Assembly (NCBI GenBank): GCA_007280125.1
Contig: QYPT01000032.1
Span: 1-35,304 of the forward strand
Direction of reading: 5' to 3'
Length of the DNA stretch: 35,304 nt
Source: Streptomycetaceae bacterium
GTDB taxonomy: Bacteria; Actinomycetota; Actinomycetes; Nanopelagicales; Nanopelagicaceae
Positions 19,380 to 28,931 of the stretch are shown here, piece after piece; the stretch's first letter is position 1; every line of letters starts with the position of its first letter. The notes under the pieces are model-generated. The model saw only the letters and a list, made by a program, of their open reading frames with translations. It did no database searches and had not been told where the DNA came from. Made by a program: the position numbers and the translations under genes.

Positions 19380-20228
19380 ATGAGCTCTATAAATAGATTT
19401 GCGAAACAGATTCCAGCTCATGTGCTCAGCAATAAAAGAGTGGGCCAGTATCACCAGATATTGCTTAACATCGGGGATCTGGTTAAACATTGCCATCCTG
19501 GAAATTTCGTTGCCATTTCGGTGGGTGGGGACAATTCTGGAATGATCCTCCGCCGTGCGTTCGCTATCTCACGTGTTTCAGATCGCGGGGAATATGGCGG
19601 AACGATGGAACTCATCGTGGCACCGCATGGCGCTGGAAGTAGATGGCTCTGCTCACAACAAGAAGGTGCCACGTTAGATGTTGTCACACCGCTGGGTAGC
19701 GCCTTTGGCATACCGACGGAGCCAGTGAATGCGCTCTTGATAGGCGGTGGATATGGCTCAGCACCACTATTTGGTTTAGCAGAGGTTTTAAAAGCGCGTG
19801 GATGCAGGGTAGATATGATTCTTGGCGCAAGTTCAACTCCAAAAATATACGCTCCGCTTGAGGGAAAACGTTCCGTCAATTCGCTGAAGATTTACACCGA
19901 AGATGCTACTTCTGGAATACATGGTCGTGTCACGGATTCGCTCCGCGAAATTATCGCGCAGGATCAGATAGATGTTATCTATTCATGTGGTCCGATGGCG
20001 ATGTTGTCAGCGATTTCATCAATCGCATCATCAATGGATGTAGTCCACCAATGTGCAGTCGAGGAAGCAATGGCTTGCGGTATTGGAGTGTGCATGACCT
20101 GCGTCCTTCCCGTCACTAAGGATGATGGCTCGATTGCGATGTTACGTTCGTGTATTGAAGGACCAGTCATGGATGGCGCGAAAGTTGCGTGGAATCTTGT
20201 TGGCCAAGGAAGAGAGGTGAAAGCATGA
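19380..20228 (+). CDS. pyrK: Dihydroorotate dehydrogenase B, electron-transfer subunit
   Basis: FAD and [2Fe-2S] protein that passes electrons from PyrD to NAD+. The 282-residue ferredoxin-reductase fold has the flavin-binding LRRAFAISR, the nucleotide motif LIGGGYGSAPLFGLA, and a C-terminal cysteine cluster MACGIGVCMTCVLP with a further Cys in LRSC. That gives the four iron-sulphur ligands. ATGA overlap with pyrD. Its presence identifies the neighbouring PyrD as class 1B. Confidence 0.95.
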   Translation: MSSINRFAKQIPAHVLSNKRVGQYHQILLNIGDLVKHCHPGNFVAISVGGDNSGMILRRAFAISRVSDRGEYGGTMELIVAPHGAGSRWLCSQQEGATLDVVTPLGSAFGIPTEPVNALLIGGGYGSAPLFGLAEVLKARGCRVDMILGASSTPKIYAPLEGKRSVNSLKIYTEDATSGIHGRVTDSLREIIAQDQIDVIYSCGPMAMLSAISSIASSMDVVHQCAVEEAMACGIGVCMTCVLPVTKDDGSIAMLRSCIEGPVMDGAKVAWNLVGQGREVKA

Positions 20229-21187
20229 GTAGCGAATTCGATTATTCAACAAAACTCGGTACTGCATGGTTTCCGACGCCACTTTTTACTGCAAGCGGAT
20301 GTGCAAGCTCCGGACGTGAATTAGCTCAATTTTTTCCTCTGAAAAGTATTGGCGCCGTTGTAACCAAATCGATAATGCTCAAACCACGTTTAGGACGCCC
20401 CACTCCACGTATGTCAGAAACGCCAAGTGGAATGCTAAATTCCATTGGATTACAAGGCCCCGGAATTGATGCGTTTATTGCTAACGATATTCCTTGGTTA
20501 GTGGAAAATAGCGCCCGCGTAGTTGTTTCCATTGCGGGAGAAACTGTTGAAGAATACGCAACGCTAGCAAGGCGCTTACGTTCGGTTCCAGGAATATCTG
20601 CTCTTGAAGTTAATATCTCCTGTCCTAATGTGGAAAATAGAGGGTTAGTTTTTGCATGCGATCTAGATAGTTCGCGTGCAGTTATTGATGGTGTTCGACG
20701 AATTATTGGCGGGGACTTGCCCATCATTGCCAAACTCTCACCAGATGTTACTGACATTGTTTCGATTGCCAAGGGCGTTGTCGATGCAGGAGCAGATGGA
20801 GTTGCACTCATTAACACTCTTTTAGGAATGGTTATAAATATCGACACGATGCGACCTCATTTGGGTGGGAAAACTGGTGGTCTTTCTGGTCCCGCCATCC
20901 GCCCTGTTGCCGTTCGTGCGATTTATCAAGTGCACGAAGCGATGCCAAAGCTACCTATTCTGGGTATGGGAGGAGTTCGCTCTGGCCGCGATGCTTTAGA
21001 GATGATTTTGGCTGGTGCCAGCGGAGTGAGCGTCGGTACTGCTTCCTTTGGAAATCCTCATGCGATTATTGATGTGCAAACAGAGCTAGAGAGACTTCTT
21101 CGAGAAAGAGGGTTTGATTCTTTGCGTTCTGCTGTTGGCTTTGCTCACCGAGATGCGCAAAGTGCGCCAGATGAGGATCTCTCGTGA
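20225..21187 (+). CDS. pyrD: Dihydroorotate dehydrogenase B, catalytic subunit (class 1B)
   Basis: FMN enzyme that oxidises dihydroorotate to orotate. The 320-residue TIM-barrel protein has the class 1 catalytic Cys in EVNISCPNVENRG, AKLSPDVTDI, the GGLSGPAIRP block and GMGGVRSGRDALE near the C-terminal FMN phosphate site. I chose the ATG at 20225, which overlaps the pyrK stop as ATGA. A GTG further upstream at 20189 would add residues unlike the family. Class 2 quinone-linked features such as an N-terminal membrane helix are absent. Confidence 0.96.
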   Translation: MSSEFDYSTKLGTAWFPTPLFTASGCASSGRELAQFFPLKSIGAVVTKSIMLKPRLGRPTPRMSETPSGMLNSIGLQGPGIDAFIANDIPWLVENSARVVVSIAGETVEEYATLARRLRSVPGISALEVNISCPNVENRGLVFACDLDSSRAVIDGVRRIIGGDLPIIAKLSPDVTDIVSIAKGVVDAGADGVALINTLLGMVINIDTMRPHLGGKTGGLSGPAIRPVAVRAIYQVHEAMPKLPILGMGGVRSGRDALEMILAGASGVSVGTASFGNPHAIIDVQTELERLLRERGFDSLRSAVGFAHRDAQSAPDEDLS

Positions 21188-21888
21188 AGTCAACATCTCC
21201 TATTATTTTGGCTGTAGATACCCCTGATTTTGAAACTGCATCAGCATGGATTCAAGCAACTCAGGGATCGGTTGCAGCCTATAAATTAGGTTTAGAATTT
21301 TTCGCCCGATTTGGATATGAAGGCGTGGCTCGACTACGAGAAATGACAGATGCTGATCTTTTTCTCGATTTAAAGTTGCATGACATTCCCAACACTGTGG
21401 CGGGAGCGGTGCGTCAAGTAGTTGGCTTAACACCGCGCTTTTTAACTGTTCACGCATCGGGCGGTAGAGCGATGATGCAGGCGGCAGTTGCAGAGGCGCC
21501 GAGCGTTGAGATCACTGCGGTTACGATTCTTACCTCCTTAGGTGATGCGGATTTGCAAGAAATTGGATTTGCTCATGGTGCACTTGATGCAGCAGTGAAA
21601 CTCGCGTCTTTAGCAAAAGAATCTGGCGCACGAGCTATTGTCTGTTCACCATTAGAGATTGCGGCGATTCGCCAAGCCGTGGGCCCGGAAATGACGATTA
21701 TTACGCCAGGTGTTAGGCCCTCAGATGAAGCAGGTGGGGATGACCAAACACGTATTATGAGTCCAGCGCAAGCGATGAACGCGGGCGCAACGTATTTAGT
21801 AATTGGACGGCCAATTACTCGTTTTTGGCCCCAAGGAGCACAAGCCTTAGCCTCCCGAGCGCAGGCGCTAGCCGATCAGGTTAAATAA
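21184..21888 (+). CDS. pyrF: Orotidine 5'-phosphate decarboxylase
   Basis: Decarboxylates OMP to UMP, the last de novo step. The 234-residue protein carries the active-site motif DLFLDLKLHDIPNTV, the phosphate-binding TPGVRPSDEAGGDDQ, and VIGRPITR. This is the short type 1 form, not the longer type 2 enzyme known from mycobacteria. It starts with GTG in a GTGA overlap with pyrD. pyrE, needed between PyrD and PyrF, is not in the window. Confidence 0.95.
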   Translation: MKSTSPIILAVDTPDFETASAWIQATQGSVAAYKLGLEFFARFGYEGVARLREMTDADLFLDLKLHDIPNTVAGAVRQVVGLTPRFLTVHASGGRAMMQAAVAEAPSVEITAVTILTSLGDADLQEIGFAHGALDAAVKLASLAKESGARAIVCSPLEIAAIRQAVGPEMTIITPGVRPSDEAGGDDQTRIMSPAQAMNAGATYLVIGRPITRFWPQGAQALASRAQALADQVK

Positions 21889-21903
21889 TCTCCGCATAAG
21901 AGA

Positions 21904-21909
21904 TAGGTT
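21904..21909 (+). promoter_or_regulatory. Possible -10 element (TAGGTT) for leaderless mIHF-gmk
   Basis: TAGGTT ends exactly six bases before the ATG at 21916. The same hexamer at the same distance precedes metK. The AGG inside it could alternatively serve as a weak Shine-Dalgarno. Confidence 0.35.
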
Positions 21910-21915
21910 TTAGTC

Positions 21916-22809
21916 ATGGCGCTACCTCCTGTGTTGACTCCCGAGCAACGTGCCGCTGCATTGGCAAAAGCGACAACATCGCGTCGAACACGAGCCTTGG
22001 CAAAGAACAGAATTCGAGAAGGCTCCATCACTATTAGCGAGATTTTAGATTTGGCAACAAAAGATGAAGCTATTGCGAAAATGCGGGTACTCGAACTTCT
22101 CGAGTCCATTCCTGGCTTAGGTCGCATTAGAGCTCTCGCTATATTGGAGAAGCTGGGAATCTCCACCACGCGAAAACTGCAAGGCTTAGGAATTCATCAA
22201 CGCTCTGCATTGCGTGAGGAGTTCTCGCATTCTGTTACGACGACAAGGTCAGCGAGTCGAGGTCGCCTCATCGTCCTTTCGGGTCCTGGCGGTGTGGGTA
22301 AAAGTACGGTTGCACATGCGCTACGAAAGAGCAAAGAATTTTCAGTCAGCGTGTCTGCGACAACTCGCCAACCTCGAACGAGCGAGCGCGACGGTATTGA
22401 TTACTTCTTCATCTCTCAAGAAGAGTTCGATCGCCGCATTGCCGCCGATGAATTCTTGGAGTGGGCTGCATTTGCCGGTGCCAGATACGGAACACCTGCG
22501 GCAGCCGTGGAGGAGGCGCTATCTCGTGGCCGAAATGTCCTTCTTGAGATTGAGATTGAGGGGGCGCGACAAGTCCGCGCTCACAGTAGCGAAGCGATCT
22601 TGGTCTTTTTGCAGCCTCCCACGTGGGAGGACTTGGTCTCTCGACTTGAAGGTCGAGGATCTGATACCCCAGAACGTAGGGCTCAGCGCTTAGAACTGGC
22701 TCAAACAGAGCTGGCAGCGGCACAAGAGTTCGACATTGTCTTAGTCAACGATGAGGTCGAGAAGGTGGTCGATGCACTGCTATCCTTGGCCCGCACATCA
22801 CGCTCGTAA
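21916..22809 (+). CDS. gmk: Fusion of actinobacterial integration host factor (mIHF) and guanylate kinase
   Basis: One 297-residue frame holds two proteins that are normally separate neighbours. Residues 1 to about 105 match mIHF, the actinobacterial nucleoid DNA-binding protein. They start [19 protein letters not shown], contain the helix-turn-helix-like [19 protein letters not shown], and end [12 protein letters not shown]. Residues about 116-297 are a complete guanylate kinase, GMP to GDP with ATP: P-loop GPGGVGKS 123-130, [42 protein letters not shown]. No ATG, GTG or TTG occurs in frame between the TTG at 22210, still inside mIHF, and the P-loop, so separate translation of the kinase looks unlikely. 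The linker is short ([13 protein letters not shown]). Confidence 0.93.
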   Translation: MALPPVLTPEQRAAALAKATTSRRTRALAKNRIREGSITISEILDLATKDEAIAKMRVLELLESIPGLGRIRALAILEKLGISTTRKLQGLGIHQRSALREEFSHSVTTTRSASRGRLIVLSGPGGVGKSTVAHALRKSKEFSVSVSATTRQPRTSERDGIDYFFISQEEFDRRIAADEFLEWAAFAGARYGTPAAAVEEALSRGRNVLLEIEIEGARQVRAHSSEAILVFLQPPTWEDLVSRLEGRGSDTPERRAQRLELAQTELAAAQEFDIVLVNDEVEKVVDALLSLARTSRS

Positions 22810-22838
22810 TTGTTAATTTCAACCATTTAAGGGGCTCC

Positions 22839-23087
22839 ATGGACGGCATAACCAATCCACCGATCGACGAACTTCTCGATAAGAGCGGATCTAAATATAG
22901 CCTCGTGCTCTATGCAGCCAAGCGCGCCCGTCAGATTAATGCGTACTACTCCCAACTAGGTGAGGGCCTTCTTGAATATGTTGGACCCCTTGTTGAGACT
23001 CATGTGCACGAGAAGCCTTTGTCAATTGCGCTCCGTGAAATTAACGAAGGTCTCTTGACGATGGAAAACCTCGAGCCAACTGCATAA
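22839..23087 (+). CDS. rpoZ: RNA polymerase omega subunit
   Basis: Small subunit that promotes assembly of the RNA polymerase core. The 82-residue protein contains the family segment [21 protein letters not shown] and the helix [12 protein letters not shown]. It ends with [14 protein letters not shown], typical of actinobacterial omega. A Shine-Dalgarno AAGGGG lies at 22829-22834. The gmk-rpoZ-coaBC-metK-priA order is conserved in actinobacteria. Confidence 0.95.
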   Translation: MDGITNPPIDELLDKSGSKYSLVLYAAKRARQINAYYSQLGEGLLEYVGPLVETHVHEKPLSIALREINEGLLTMENLEPTA

Positions 23088-23107
23088 TTATTCTAGATAG
23101 TTCACCA

Positions 23108-24295
23108 ATGTCACTGCCAGGCCGAGAAGTCATTCTTGGTATCGGTGGTGGCATTGCTGCATATAAGGCATGTGATCTTCTTCGGCGCTTACAAGACGAT
23201 GGTTTTCTCGTCACGGTAGTTCCAACACCAGCTGCTCTAAATTTTGTAGGTAGCGCTACGTGGGAGGCTCTTTCTGGAAGACCGGTTTACACGCAGGTGT
23301 GGGAAAATATTTCTACAGTTCCGCATGTAGCCTTAGCAAAAAATGCAAATTTTATTATTATCGCCCCGGCCACCGCTGACCTCATCGCACGATTAACCCA
23401 TGGACGAGCCGATGACTTGCTGACAAATGTGGTCCTATCAAGTGAGGCTCCAAAGATCCTTGTGCCAGCGATGCATCCTGCGATGTGGTACAACCCCGCA
23501 ACAATCGCAAATGTGGAGACGCTTCGATCGCGTGGTTTTCATATCATCGAACCAGATACGGGTCGGCTCACCGGCAGCGATAGCGGACAGGGTCGTTTCC
23601 CAGAAACGGCGCGAATTCTTGAAAGATTTCATGAGATTGTTGGAAAGAAAGCAGATTTATTGGGCAAGAGAATTCTCATATCTGCTGGAGGCACTCGAGA
23701 AGCGATCGATCCAGTGCGCTTCATAGGAAATCGTTCATCAGGTAAACAAGGATTTGCCATCGCTGCAGCGGCAGTGGCTCGAGGTGCCACTGTTCACTTG
23801 GTAGCGGCCAATTCATCGCTACCGGATATTGCAGGAGTGAGCGTTGAAAGAGTTGAGAGCACGCAGGAGATGGGAGAGGCTCTGGAACGCGAATTTCCAC
23901 ATAGCGACATTTTGATCATGAGCGCTGCTGTTGCCGATGCCCGACCAGTGACTTCCAGTAAAGAAAAGATTAAGAAAGACAATCTCCACGACATTGCTTT
24001 AGTTTCTAACCCCGACCTATTGGCGGGGCTGGCTAGCAAGAAGTCTTCTACGCAAAGAATCGTGGGTTTTGCTGCTGAAACTGCCGACTTGCTAGCTAAC
24101 GCGCAATCGAAATTGCTTGCCAAAGGCCTCGACCTTGTATATGTCAATGATGTTTCAGGGGGAGCAATCTTCGGCAGTGAAGATACTTCGGGGACCTTGA
24201 TTGCAAAGGATGGATCTTCTCTCAACTTTGTCGGTGTTTCAAAGGACACGCTTGCAAATGCCTTACTCGATCAGCTACTACTTCAGATAGGTTAA
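23108..24295 (+). CDS. coaBC: Bifunctional phosphopantothenoylcysteine decarboxylase / phosphopantothenate-cysteine ligase
   Basis: Catalyses two consecutive steps of coenzyme A synthesis. The N-terminal CoaC half (about 1-180) is an FMN flavoprotein with [12 protein letters not shown], the catalytic His in VPHVALAK, and [11 protein letters not shown]. Its substrate loop reads PAMHPAMW where many bacteria have PAMN, a variant also seen in other actinobacteria. The CoaB half (about 190-395) has [24 protein letters not shown] and the lysine motif KEKIKKD. Full family length; no defect seen. Confidence 0.95.
   Translation: MSLPGREVILGIGGGIAAYKACDLLRRLQDDGFLVTVVPTPAALNFVGSATWEALSGRPVYTQVWENISTVPHVALAKNANFIIIAPATADLIARLTHGRADDLLTNVVLSSEAPKILVPAMHPAMWYNPATIANVETLRSRGFHIIEPDTGRLTGSDSGQGRFPETARILERFHEIVGKKADLLGKRILISAGGTREAIDPVRFIGNRSSGKQGFAIAAAAVARGATVHLVAANSSLPDIAGVSVERVESTQEMGEALEREFPHSDILIMSAAVADARPVTSSKEKIKKDNLHDIALVSNPDLLAGLASKKSSTQRIVGFAAETADLLANAQSKLLAKGLDLVYVNDVSGGAIFGSEDTSGTLIAKDGSSLNFVGVSKDTLANALLDQLLLQIG
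24288..24293 (+). promoter_or_regulatory. Possible -10 element (TAGGTT) for leaderless metK
   Basis: TAGGTT lies in the last codons of coaBC and ends six bases before the metK ATG, identical in sequence and spacing to the element before mIHF-gmk. Confidence 0.35.
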
Positions 24296-24299
24296 CCCA

Positions 24300-25490
24300 A
24301 TGTCACAACGCCTTTTTACCTCCGAATCAGTAACTGAAGGTCATCCAGATAAGATTGCAGATCAGATTTCTGACGCGATATTGGATTCCCTTCTTTCTCA
24401 AGACTCAACAAGTCGCGTTGCTGTAGAGACTCTCATAACAACGGGTCAGGTTCATGTTGCGGGCGAGGTTACGACCAATGGTTATGCCGATGTCATGGGA
24501 ATTGTCCGAGATAAAGTTTTGGATATCGGCTATGACTCATCAGAAAAAGGTTTTGATGGTCATTCCTGTGGAGTGTCAATCTCTATCGGTCAACAATCTC
24601 AAGATATCGCTCAGGGCGTTGATGATGCCTACGAAAATCGCGTTTCATCTTCGGTAGACCCATTGGATTTGCAGGGCGCCGGAGATCAGGGGTTGATGTT
24701 TGGTTATGCATGCGATGACACCAAAGAATTGATGCCACTTCCGATTTCATTAGCTCATAAATTAGCTCAGCAACTCTCCAAAGTTCGCAAGAATGGAGAT
24801 CTTCCATATCTTCGCCCAGACGGAAAAACGCAGGTAACTATTGCTTATGAGGGTGACAGAGCGGTTGCTTTAGATACCGTTGTTATTTCCAGTCAGCATT
24901 CGCCAGATGTAGATGTCGCCAAGACTTTGACAGCTGATGTTATTGCTCGAGTGATTAACCCTATTTTGGATACTATCGATTTGCCTAGAAAAGATTTAAA
25001 GATTCTCATTAACCCAACTGGGCGTTTCGTTATTGGTGGGCCGATGGGTGATGCTGGACTTACTGGTCGAAAAATCATTGTCGACACATATGGTGGAATG
25101 GCTCGACACGGCGGCGGCGCTTTTAGCGGTAAAGATCCTTCGAAGGTTGATCGCTCGGCTGCATATGCAATGCGTTGGGTTGCAAAAAATGTTGTTGCTG
25201 CGGGATTAGCTCGTCGTTGTGAAGTGCAAGTGGCTTACGCAATCGGGAAGGCGCAGCCTGTTGGCCTATTTGTAGAAACATTTGGAACTGAAACGATTCC
25301 CGTTGACAAGATTCAAGATGCAGTCCTTGCGGTATTTGATTTACGCCCTGCTGCAATCATTCGAGACCTTGATCTCCTACGACCTATTTACGCACTTACT
25401 AGTGCTTACGGCCACTTTGGACGCGAACTTCCTGAATTTACTTGGGAAGCCACTAATCGGGTGGACGCGCTCCGCGCCGCCGCGCATTAA
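24300..25490 (+). CDS. metK: S-adenosylmethionine synthetase
   Basis: Makes S-adenosylmethionine from ATP and methionine. The 396-residue protein has the methionine/ATP motif [16 protein letters not shown], the metal-binding [16 protein letters not shown], and the phosphate-binding [20 protein letters not shown]. These are the canonical signatures. No SAM riboswitch is seen upstream; the gene follows coaBC after four bases. Confidence 0.98.
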   Translation: MSQRLFTSESVTEGHPDKIADQISDAILDSLLSQDSTSRVAVETLITTGQVHVAGEVTTNGYADVMGIVRDKVLDIGYDSSEKGFDGHSCGVSISIGQQSQDIAQGVDDAYENRVSSSVDPLDLQGAGDQGLMFGYACDDTKELMPLPISLAHKLAQQLSKVRKNGDLPYLRPDGKTQVTIAYEGDRAVALDTVVISSQHSPDVDVAKTLTADVIARVINPILDTIDLPRKDLKILINPTGRFVIGGPMGDAGLTGRKIIVDTYGGMARHGGGAFSGKDPSKVDRSAAYAMRWVAKNVVAAGLARRCEVQVAYAIGKAQPVGLFVETFGTETIPVDKIQDAVLAVFDLRPAAIIRDLDLLRPIYALTSAYGHFGRELPEFTWEATNRVDALRAAAH

Positions 25491-25502
25491 AAGTATCTAA
25501 TC

Positions 25503-27428
25503 GTGGTTACCCCACGGCCGTTAAAACTTCGAACACAGGTTGCTCGAAGTTCTTCTTTACCTGCGGCGGACCATCTACCAGTTGCGCGTGTTCTCGTGGA
25601 TACAGGTGTTTTCCATTTGGATTCTACATATGACTACTTGGTCCCTGAAATTCTGTCTCAGAGTGCACTAACCGGATGCAGAGTTGAAGTTGAATTCGGT
25701 CATGCTAAGCAGGAAGGCTTGGTTGTCGAAAGAATTTCAGAGAGTTACAATTCTGGTCCTCTTAAAATGATCTCAAAGGTTTTATCTCCACACGCAGTGG
25801 CAACGGACGAGACGCTTGAACTCTTTAACGATGTTGCTAATCGATGGGCAGGTGCTCCCTATGATGTTGTAAGAAGTGCGATTCCGCCTCGTGTGGCCCT
25901 TGTTGATAAAGAAAGTTTTCAACCTAGTGGCTCGACAATTGCAGTTCAACGAACTGCAACGCTCCCTACCGAATTGCATAAAAAGAGCGTTAGATCCTAT
26001 TGGCATTTACCGCCTTCTTTCTCTGCATCTCGAGCTCTGGTAGAACTAGCAATAGCACGCAGCAGATATGGCCAGGTACTTCTAGTTGTCCCTGATGAGC
26101 GAATGAGAATCGCAGTTGTTGCGGAACTCGAGAGAAACGGTTACCCATCTGATCGCGTAGCTCAATTAGACGGGCATACTTCGCGTTCGGATCGTTACCG
26201 GGACTATTTACGCATGACATATGCAACGGCTCGAATAGGAGTTGGATTACGAGGGTCAGTATTCACTCCTCTTGAAAATGGGTCTACGTTAATTGTCTTT
26301 AATGACTCATCCGAGCACTATTTCGAACCACGATCACCAGGGTGGAATGTTCGTGATGTGGCTTTGCTTCGAACTCGTAAATCTTTAGTGGACATTGTTT
26401 TTGTCGGATATTCACCTTCACTTGAATTAGGACGATTAATTGATTTGGGCTGGTTATCGCTGATAGAAAGTTCGTGCCGCATGAACATCAGGGCGGTTGA
26501 ACCAGTTCTAGGGGAGTTGCTTCCGTCAAAGGTTTTCCACGTTGTCCGCAAGGGCCTTAAGAGCGGGCCAGTGCTTTTTCTGGTTCCTCGAAAAGGATAC
26601 GCATCGGCTGTTTTATGTCGCAAATGCAGGAATATTTCGATCTGTTCGTGTGGTGGCCGTTTAGCTCAGAAAAATAAGAGCGCGGATCCGCACTGCGTAA
26701 TGTGCCATACCCTCTACCCGCATTGGCGATGTTCGTGGTGCGAAGGTGATGAAATTTATATTGCCGGACGGGGAATTGAGCGTTTTGCAGAAGAGATCGG
26801 CCGGGCATTTCCTAACTATCCAGTGATTGGTTCATCGGGCGAAAAGATACTCGCAAGTGTTGCAGATGTGCCATCGTTAGTTCTGGCTACACCTGGCTCC
26901 GTTCCTCTGGCTGAAAACGGATATTCAGTGGTGGTTTTACTTGAGGGCATTAAATTCTTTGGGCATACCGATATGAGAGCGAACGAAAATGCGAGGGAAG
27001 TATTCTTCTCCGCGGCTTCCTTTGTCAGACCAGAGGGCGAGATAGCGGTTGTTATTGACTCGTCGCATCCAATAGTTGCCGCGCTAACACGGTGGAATCC
27101 GGCGCCAATGATTCGAAAAGAGCTGGTCGAGCGAGATGAGTTGAGTCTTCCTCCTTTCTATCGATACATCACGATAGAAATTGATACTAAAGAGTCCATT
27201 GAGTTCAAAAATGGATTGGTTTTAGCGATATCTCACGGACGTATTCCTTCCTCTACGAAGATACTTGGACCGCATGAAGGCGAAGACTCCCGTTCTCGCA
27301 TTTCGCTCGCGGCACCGGTGTCAGAGGCTGAGGAGTTGGTCGCTTTCCTTCATGAATTTCAACGAAGACGCAACATTTCCCGCAAAGAGTTGCTCTATAT
27401 CCGAGTGGACCCGTATTCGCTTTCGTAG
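25503..27428 (+). CDS. priA: PriA-like primosomal protein N' lacking helicase ATPase motifs
   Basis: Homologue of the replication-restart protein PriA. The 641-residue protein keeps the N-terminal 3'-DNA-binding region (VARVLVDTGVFHLDSTYDYLVP). It has an intact eight-cysteine zinc cluster: C372, C375, C381, C383, C398, C401, C410, C413. A C-terminal domain follows. The Walker A GxTGSGKT is missing; the corresponding region reads ASRALVELAIA. Walker B DEEH is replaced by FNDSSEHYFEP. This matches the known actinobacterial PriA type, which is thought not to be a helicase. It starts with GTG twelve bases after metK. Confidence 0.9.
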   Translation: MVTPRPLKLRTQVARSSSLPAADHLPVARVLVDTGVFHLDSTYDYLVPEILSQSALTGCRVEVEFGHAKQEGLVVERISESYNSGPLKMISKVLSPHAVATDETLELFNDVANRWAGAPYDVVRSAIPPRVALVDKESFQPSGSTIAVQRTATLPTELHKKSVRSYWHLPPSFSASRALVELAIARSRYGQVLLVVPDERMRIAVVAELERNGYPSDRVAQLDGHTSRSDRYRDYLRMTYATARIGVGLRGSVFTPLENGSTLIVFNDSSEHYFEPRSPGWNVRDVALLRTRKSLVDIVFVGYSPSLELGRLIDLGWLSLIESSCRMNIRAVEPVLGELLPSKVFHVVRKGLKSGPVLFLVPRKGYASAVLCRKCRNISICSCGGRLAQKNKSADPHCVMCHTLYPHWRCSWCEGDEIYIAGRGIERFAEEIGRAFPNYPVIGSSGEKILASVADVPSLVLATPGSVPLAENGYSVVVLLEGIKFFGHTDMRANENAREVFFSAASFVRPEGEIAVVIDSSHPIVAALTRWNPAPMIRKELVERDELSLPPFYRYITIEIDTKESIEFKNGLVLAISHGRIPSSTKILGPHEGEDSRSRISLAAPVSEAEELVAFLHEFQRRRNISRKELLYIRVDPYSLS

Positions 27429-27432
27429 TTGG

Positions 27433-27438
27433 TAGGAT
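27433..27438 (+). promoter_or_regulatory. Possible -10 element (TAGGAT) for leaderless def
   Basis: TAGGAT ends six bases before the def ATG. Its AGGA could instead act as a Shine-Dalgarno seven bases from the start, so the two readings cannot be separated from sequence alone. Confidence 0.3.
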
Positions 27439-27444
27439 TGCCCC

Positions 27445-28005
27445 ATGACCATTCAACCTATTCGCCTCTTTGGCGATCCAGTCCTGGTGACACCTTGCGG
27501 GTTGGTCGTCGATTTCGATAAAGAATTACGGAACTTAGTCGCCGATCTGACAGAGACGATGCAAGAAGCGCCTGGCGCAGGTCTTGCTGCTCCTCAGATA
27601 GGCGTACCGCTGAGGGTATTTGTTTGGGATGTTGATGATGAATTAGGGCACCTCATCAATCCCACTTTAGATTTAAGTGAAGAGATACAAGAGGGAGAAG
27701 AAGGCTGTCTCTCTTTCCCGGATTTGCGATACGAAACACCGAGAGCCTTTCGAGCGGTGGCCAAAGGGTGGAACATGTACGGGGAGCCTGTAACGGTTGA
27801 GGGGACCGAATTATTGGCTAGAGCGCTACAACATGAGAGCGATCACCTAGACGGCATCCTTTTCATCGATAAACTCTCAAATCAAGATAGAAAAAGTGCG
27901 ATGAAGGAAATACGCGAATCAGAGTGGTTTGGCGTTTCGCAAAGTCAAGGATTTACGCCCATTGTAAAAGTTTCTCCTCACGATACTTTCGGCCGGAGTT
28001 TTTAG
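27445..28005 (+). CDS. def: Peptide deformylase
   Basis: Removes the formyl group from nascent N-terminal methionine using a metal ion. The 186-residue protein shows all three family motifs: GAGLAAPQIG (44-53), EGCLS with metal ligand C88, and HESDH (130-134) with the catalytic Glu and two metal-binding His. The stop overlaps the fmt GTG in TAGTG, coupling the enzyme that removes formyl groups with the one that adds them. Confidence 0.96.
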   Translation: MTIQPIRLFGDPVLVTPCGLVVDFDKELRNLVADLTETMQEAPGAGLAAPQIGVPLRVFVWDVDDELGHLINPTLDLSEEIQEGEEGCLSFPDLRYETPRAFRAVAKGWNMYGEPVTVEGTELLARALQHESDHLDGILFIDKLSNQDRKSAMKEIRESEWFGVSQSQGFTPIVKVSPHDTFGRSF

Positions 28006-28931
28006 TGCGTATAGGCGTGGCGGCGACGCCATCGGTAGCAATACCAACAATGCAATGGCTCAGAGATTCCGAAAACATATTCGACGTCATCATTACTCGC
28101 CCGGACCAACAAGCTGGCAGAGGACGTACTATGCAATCTTCGCCTGTAGCGCAATGGGGGGAAGATCATGAAATTTCTGTTAAAAAACCTGCTTCTCCCA
28201 ATGACATGGTCGAAACTATTTCGACTTTGGATCTTGTCATAACCATAGGATACGGAGTTTTATTACCACTTGAGGTTTTGACAATCCCTCGTTATGGATT
28301 TATCAATCTCCATTTCTCTCTTTTGCCTAAGTGGCGGGGAGCCGCTCCAGTAAATAGAGCAATTCAGAACGGAGATTCGATTTCAGGTGTGACTGTTTTT
28401 CAGTTAGATGCAGGCATGGATACAGGCCCGATATATGTACAAAAAGATATTGCGATTTCTGATGAAGAGTGCACAGGTGATGTTCTACTTAAGATGGCGC
28501 AACTTGGACCCTCGGCGATCGAGGAAACTCTTCAATTAATCTCTACGGGTTTCACTCCGATTGCACAAAGTGATTCTGGAATTAGTTTTGCGCCCAAAAT
28601 ACGCAAAGCAGAAGTTGAAATAGTTTGGAGTCAAGGTGCGGATGAGGTACACAGAAATATTCGCGCATTTACTCCGGAACCCGGGTCATGGACTAGTTGG
28701 CGCGATGCGTCGATCATCATCTCTAAGGCTTCGCCTATTTCTCATGTTTCTAATCTGAAGCCAGGTTCAATTCGATTGGTTGAGGGGGATGTTGTTGTCG
28801 GTTGTGGTGATGATTCAGGATTGCGGCTCGATGAAGTGAGGCCCTCAGGAAAGAATACGATGACGGCGCAAGCATGGGCTCGTGGCGCTCGAATACATGA
28901 AGGGGATTGCTTTGTCTCAACCAACGGGTAA
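28005..28931 (+). CDS. fmt: Methionyl-tRNA formyltransferase
   Basis: Formylates Met-tRNA(fMet) with 10-formyltetrahydrofolate. The 308-residue protein begins MRIGVAATPSVAIPTMQWL from a GTG that overlaps the def stop by one base. The frame is open further upstream, but those residues have no family counterpart. The core has INLHFSLLPKWRGAAPVNRA and LDAGMDTGPIY; a C-terminal tRNA-binding domain starts near WSQGADEVHRNIRA. rsmB starts before its end. Confidence 0.96.
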   Translation: MRIGVAATPSVAIPTMQWLRDSENIFDVIITRPDQQAGRGRTMQSSPVAQWGEDHEISVKKPASPNDMVETISTLDLVITIGYGVLLPLEVLTIPRYGFINLHFSLLPKWRGAAPVNRAIQNGDSISGVTVFQLDAGMDTGPIYVQKDIAISDEECTGDVLLKMAQLGPSAIEETLQLISTGFTPIAQSDSGISFAPKIRKAEVEIVWSQGADEVHRNIRAFTPEPGSWTSWRDASIIISKASPISHVSNLKPGSIRLVEGDVVVGCGDDSGLRLDEVRPSGKNTMTAQAWARGARIHEGDCFVSTNG

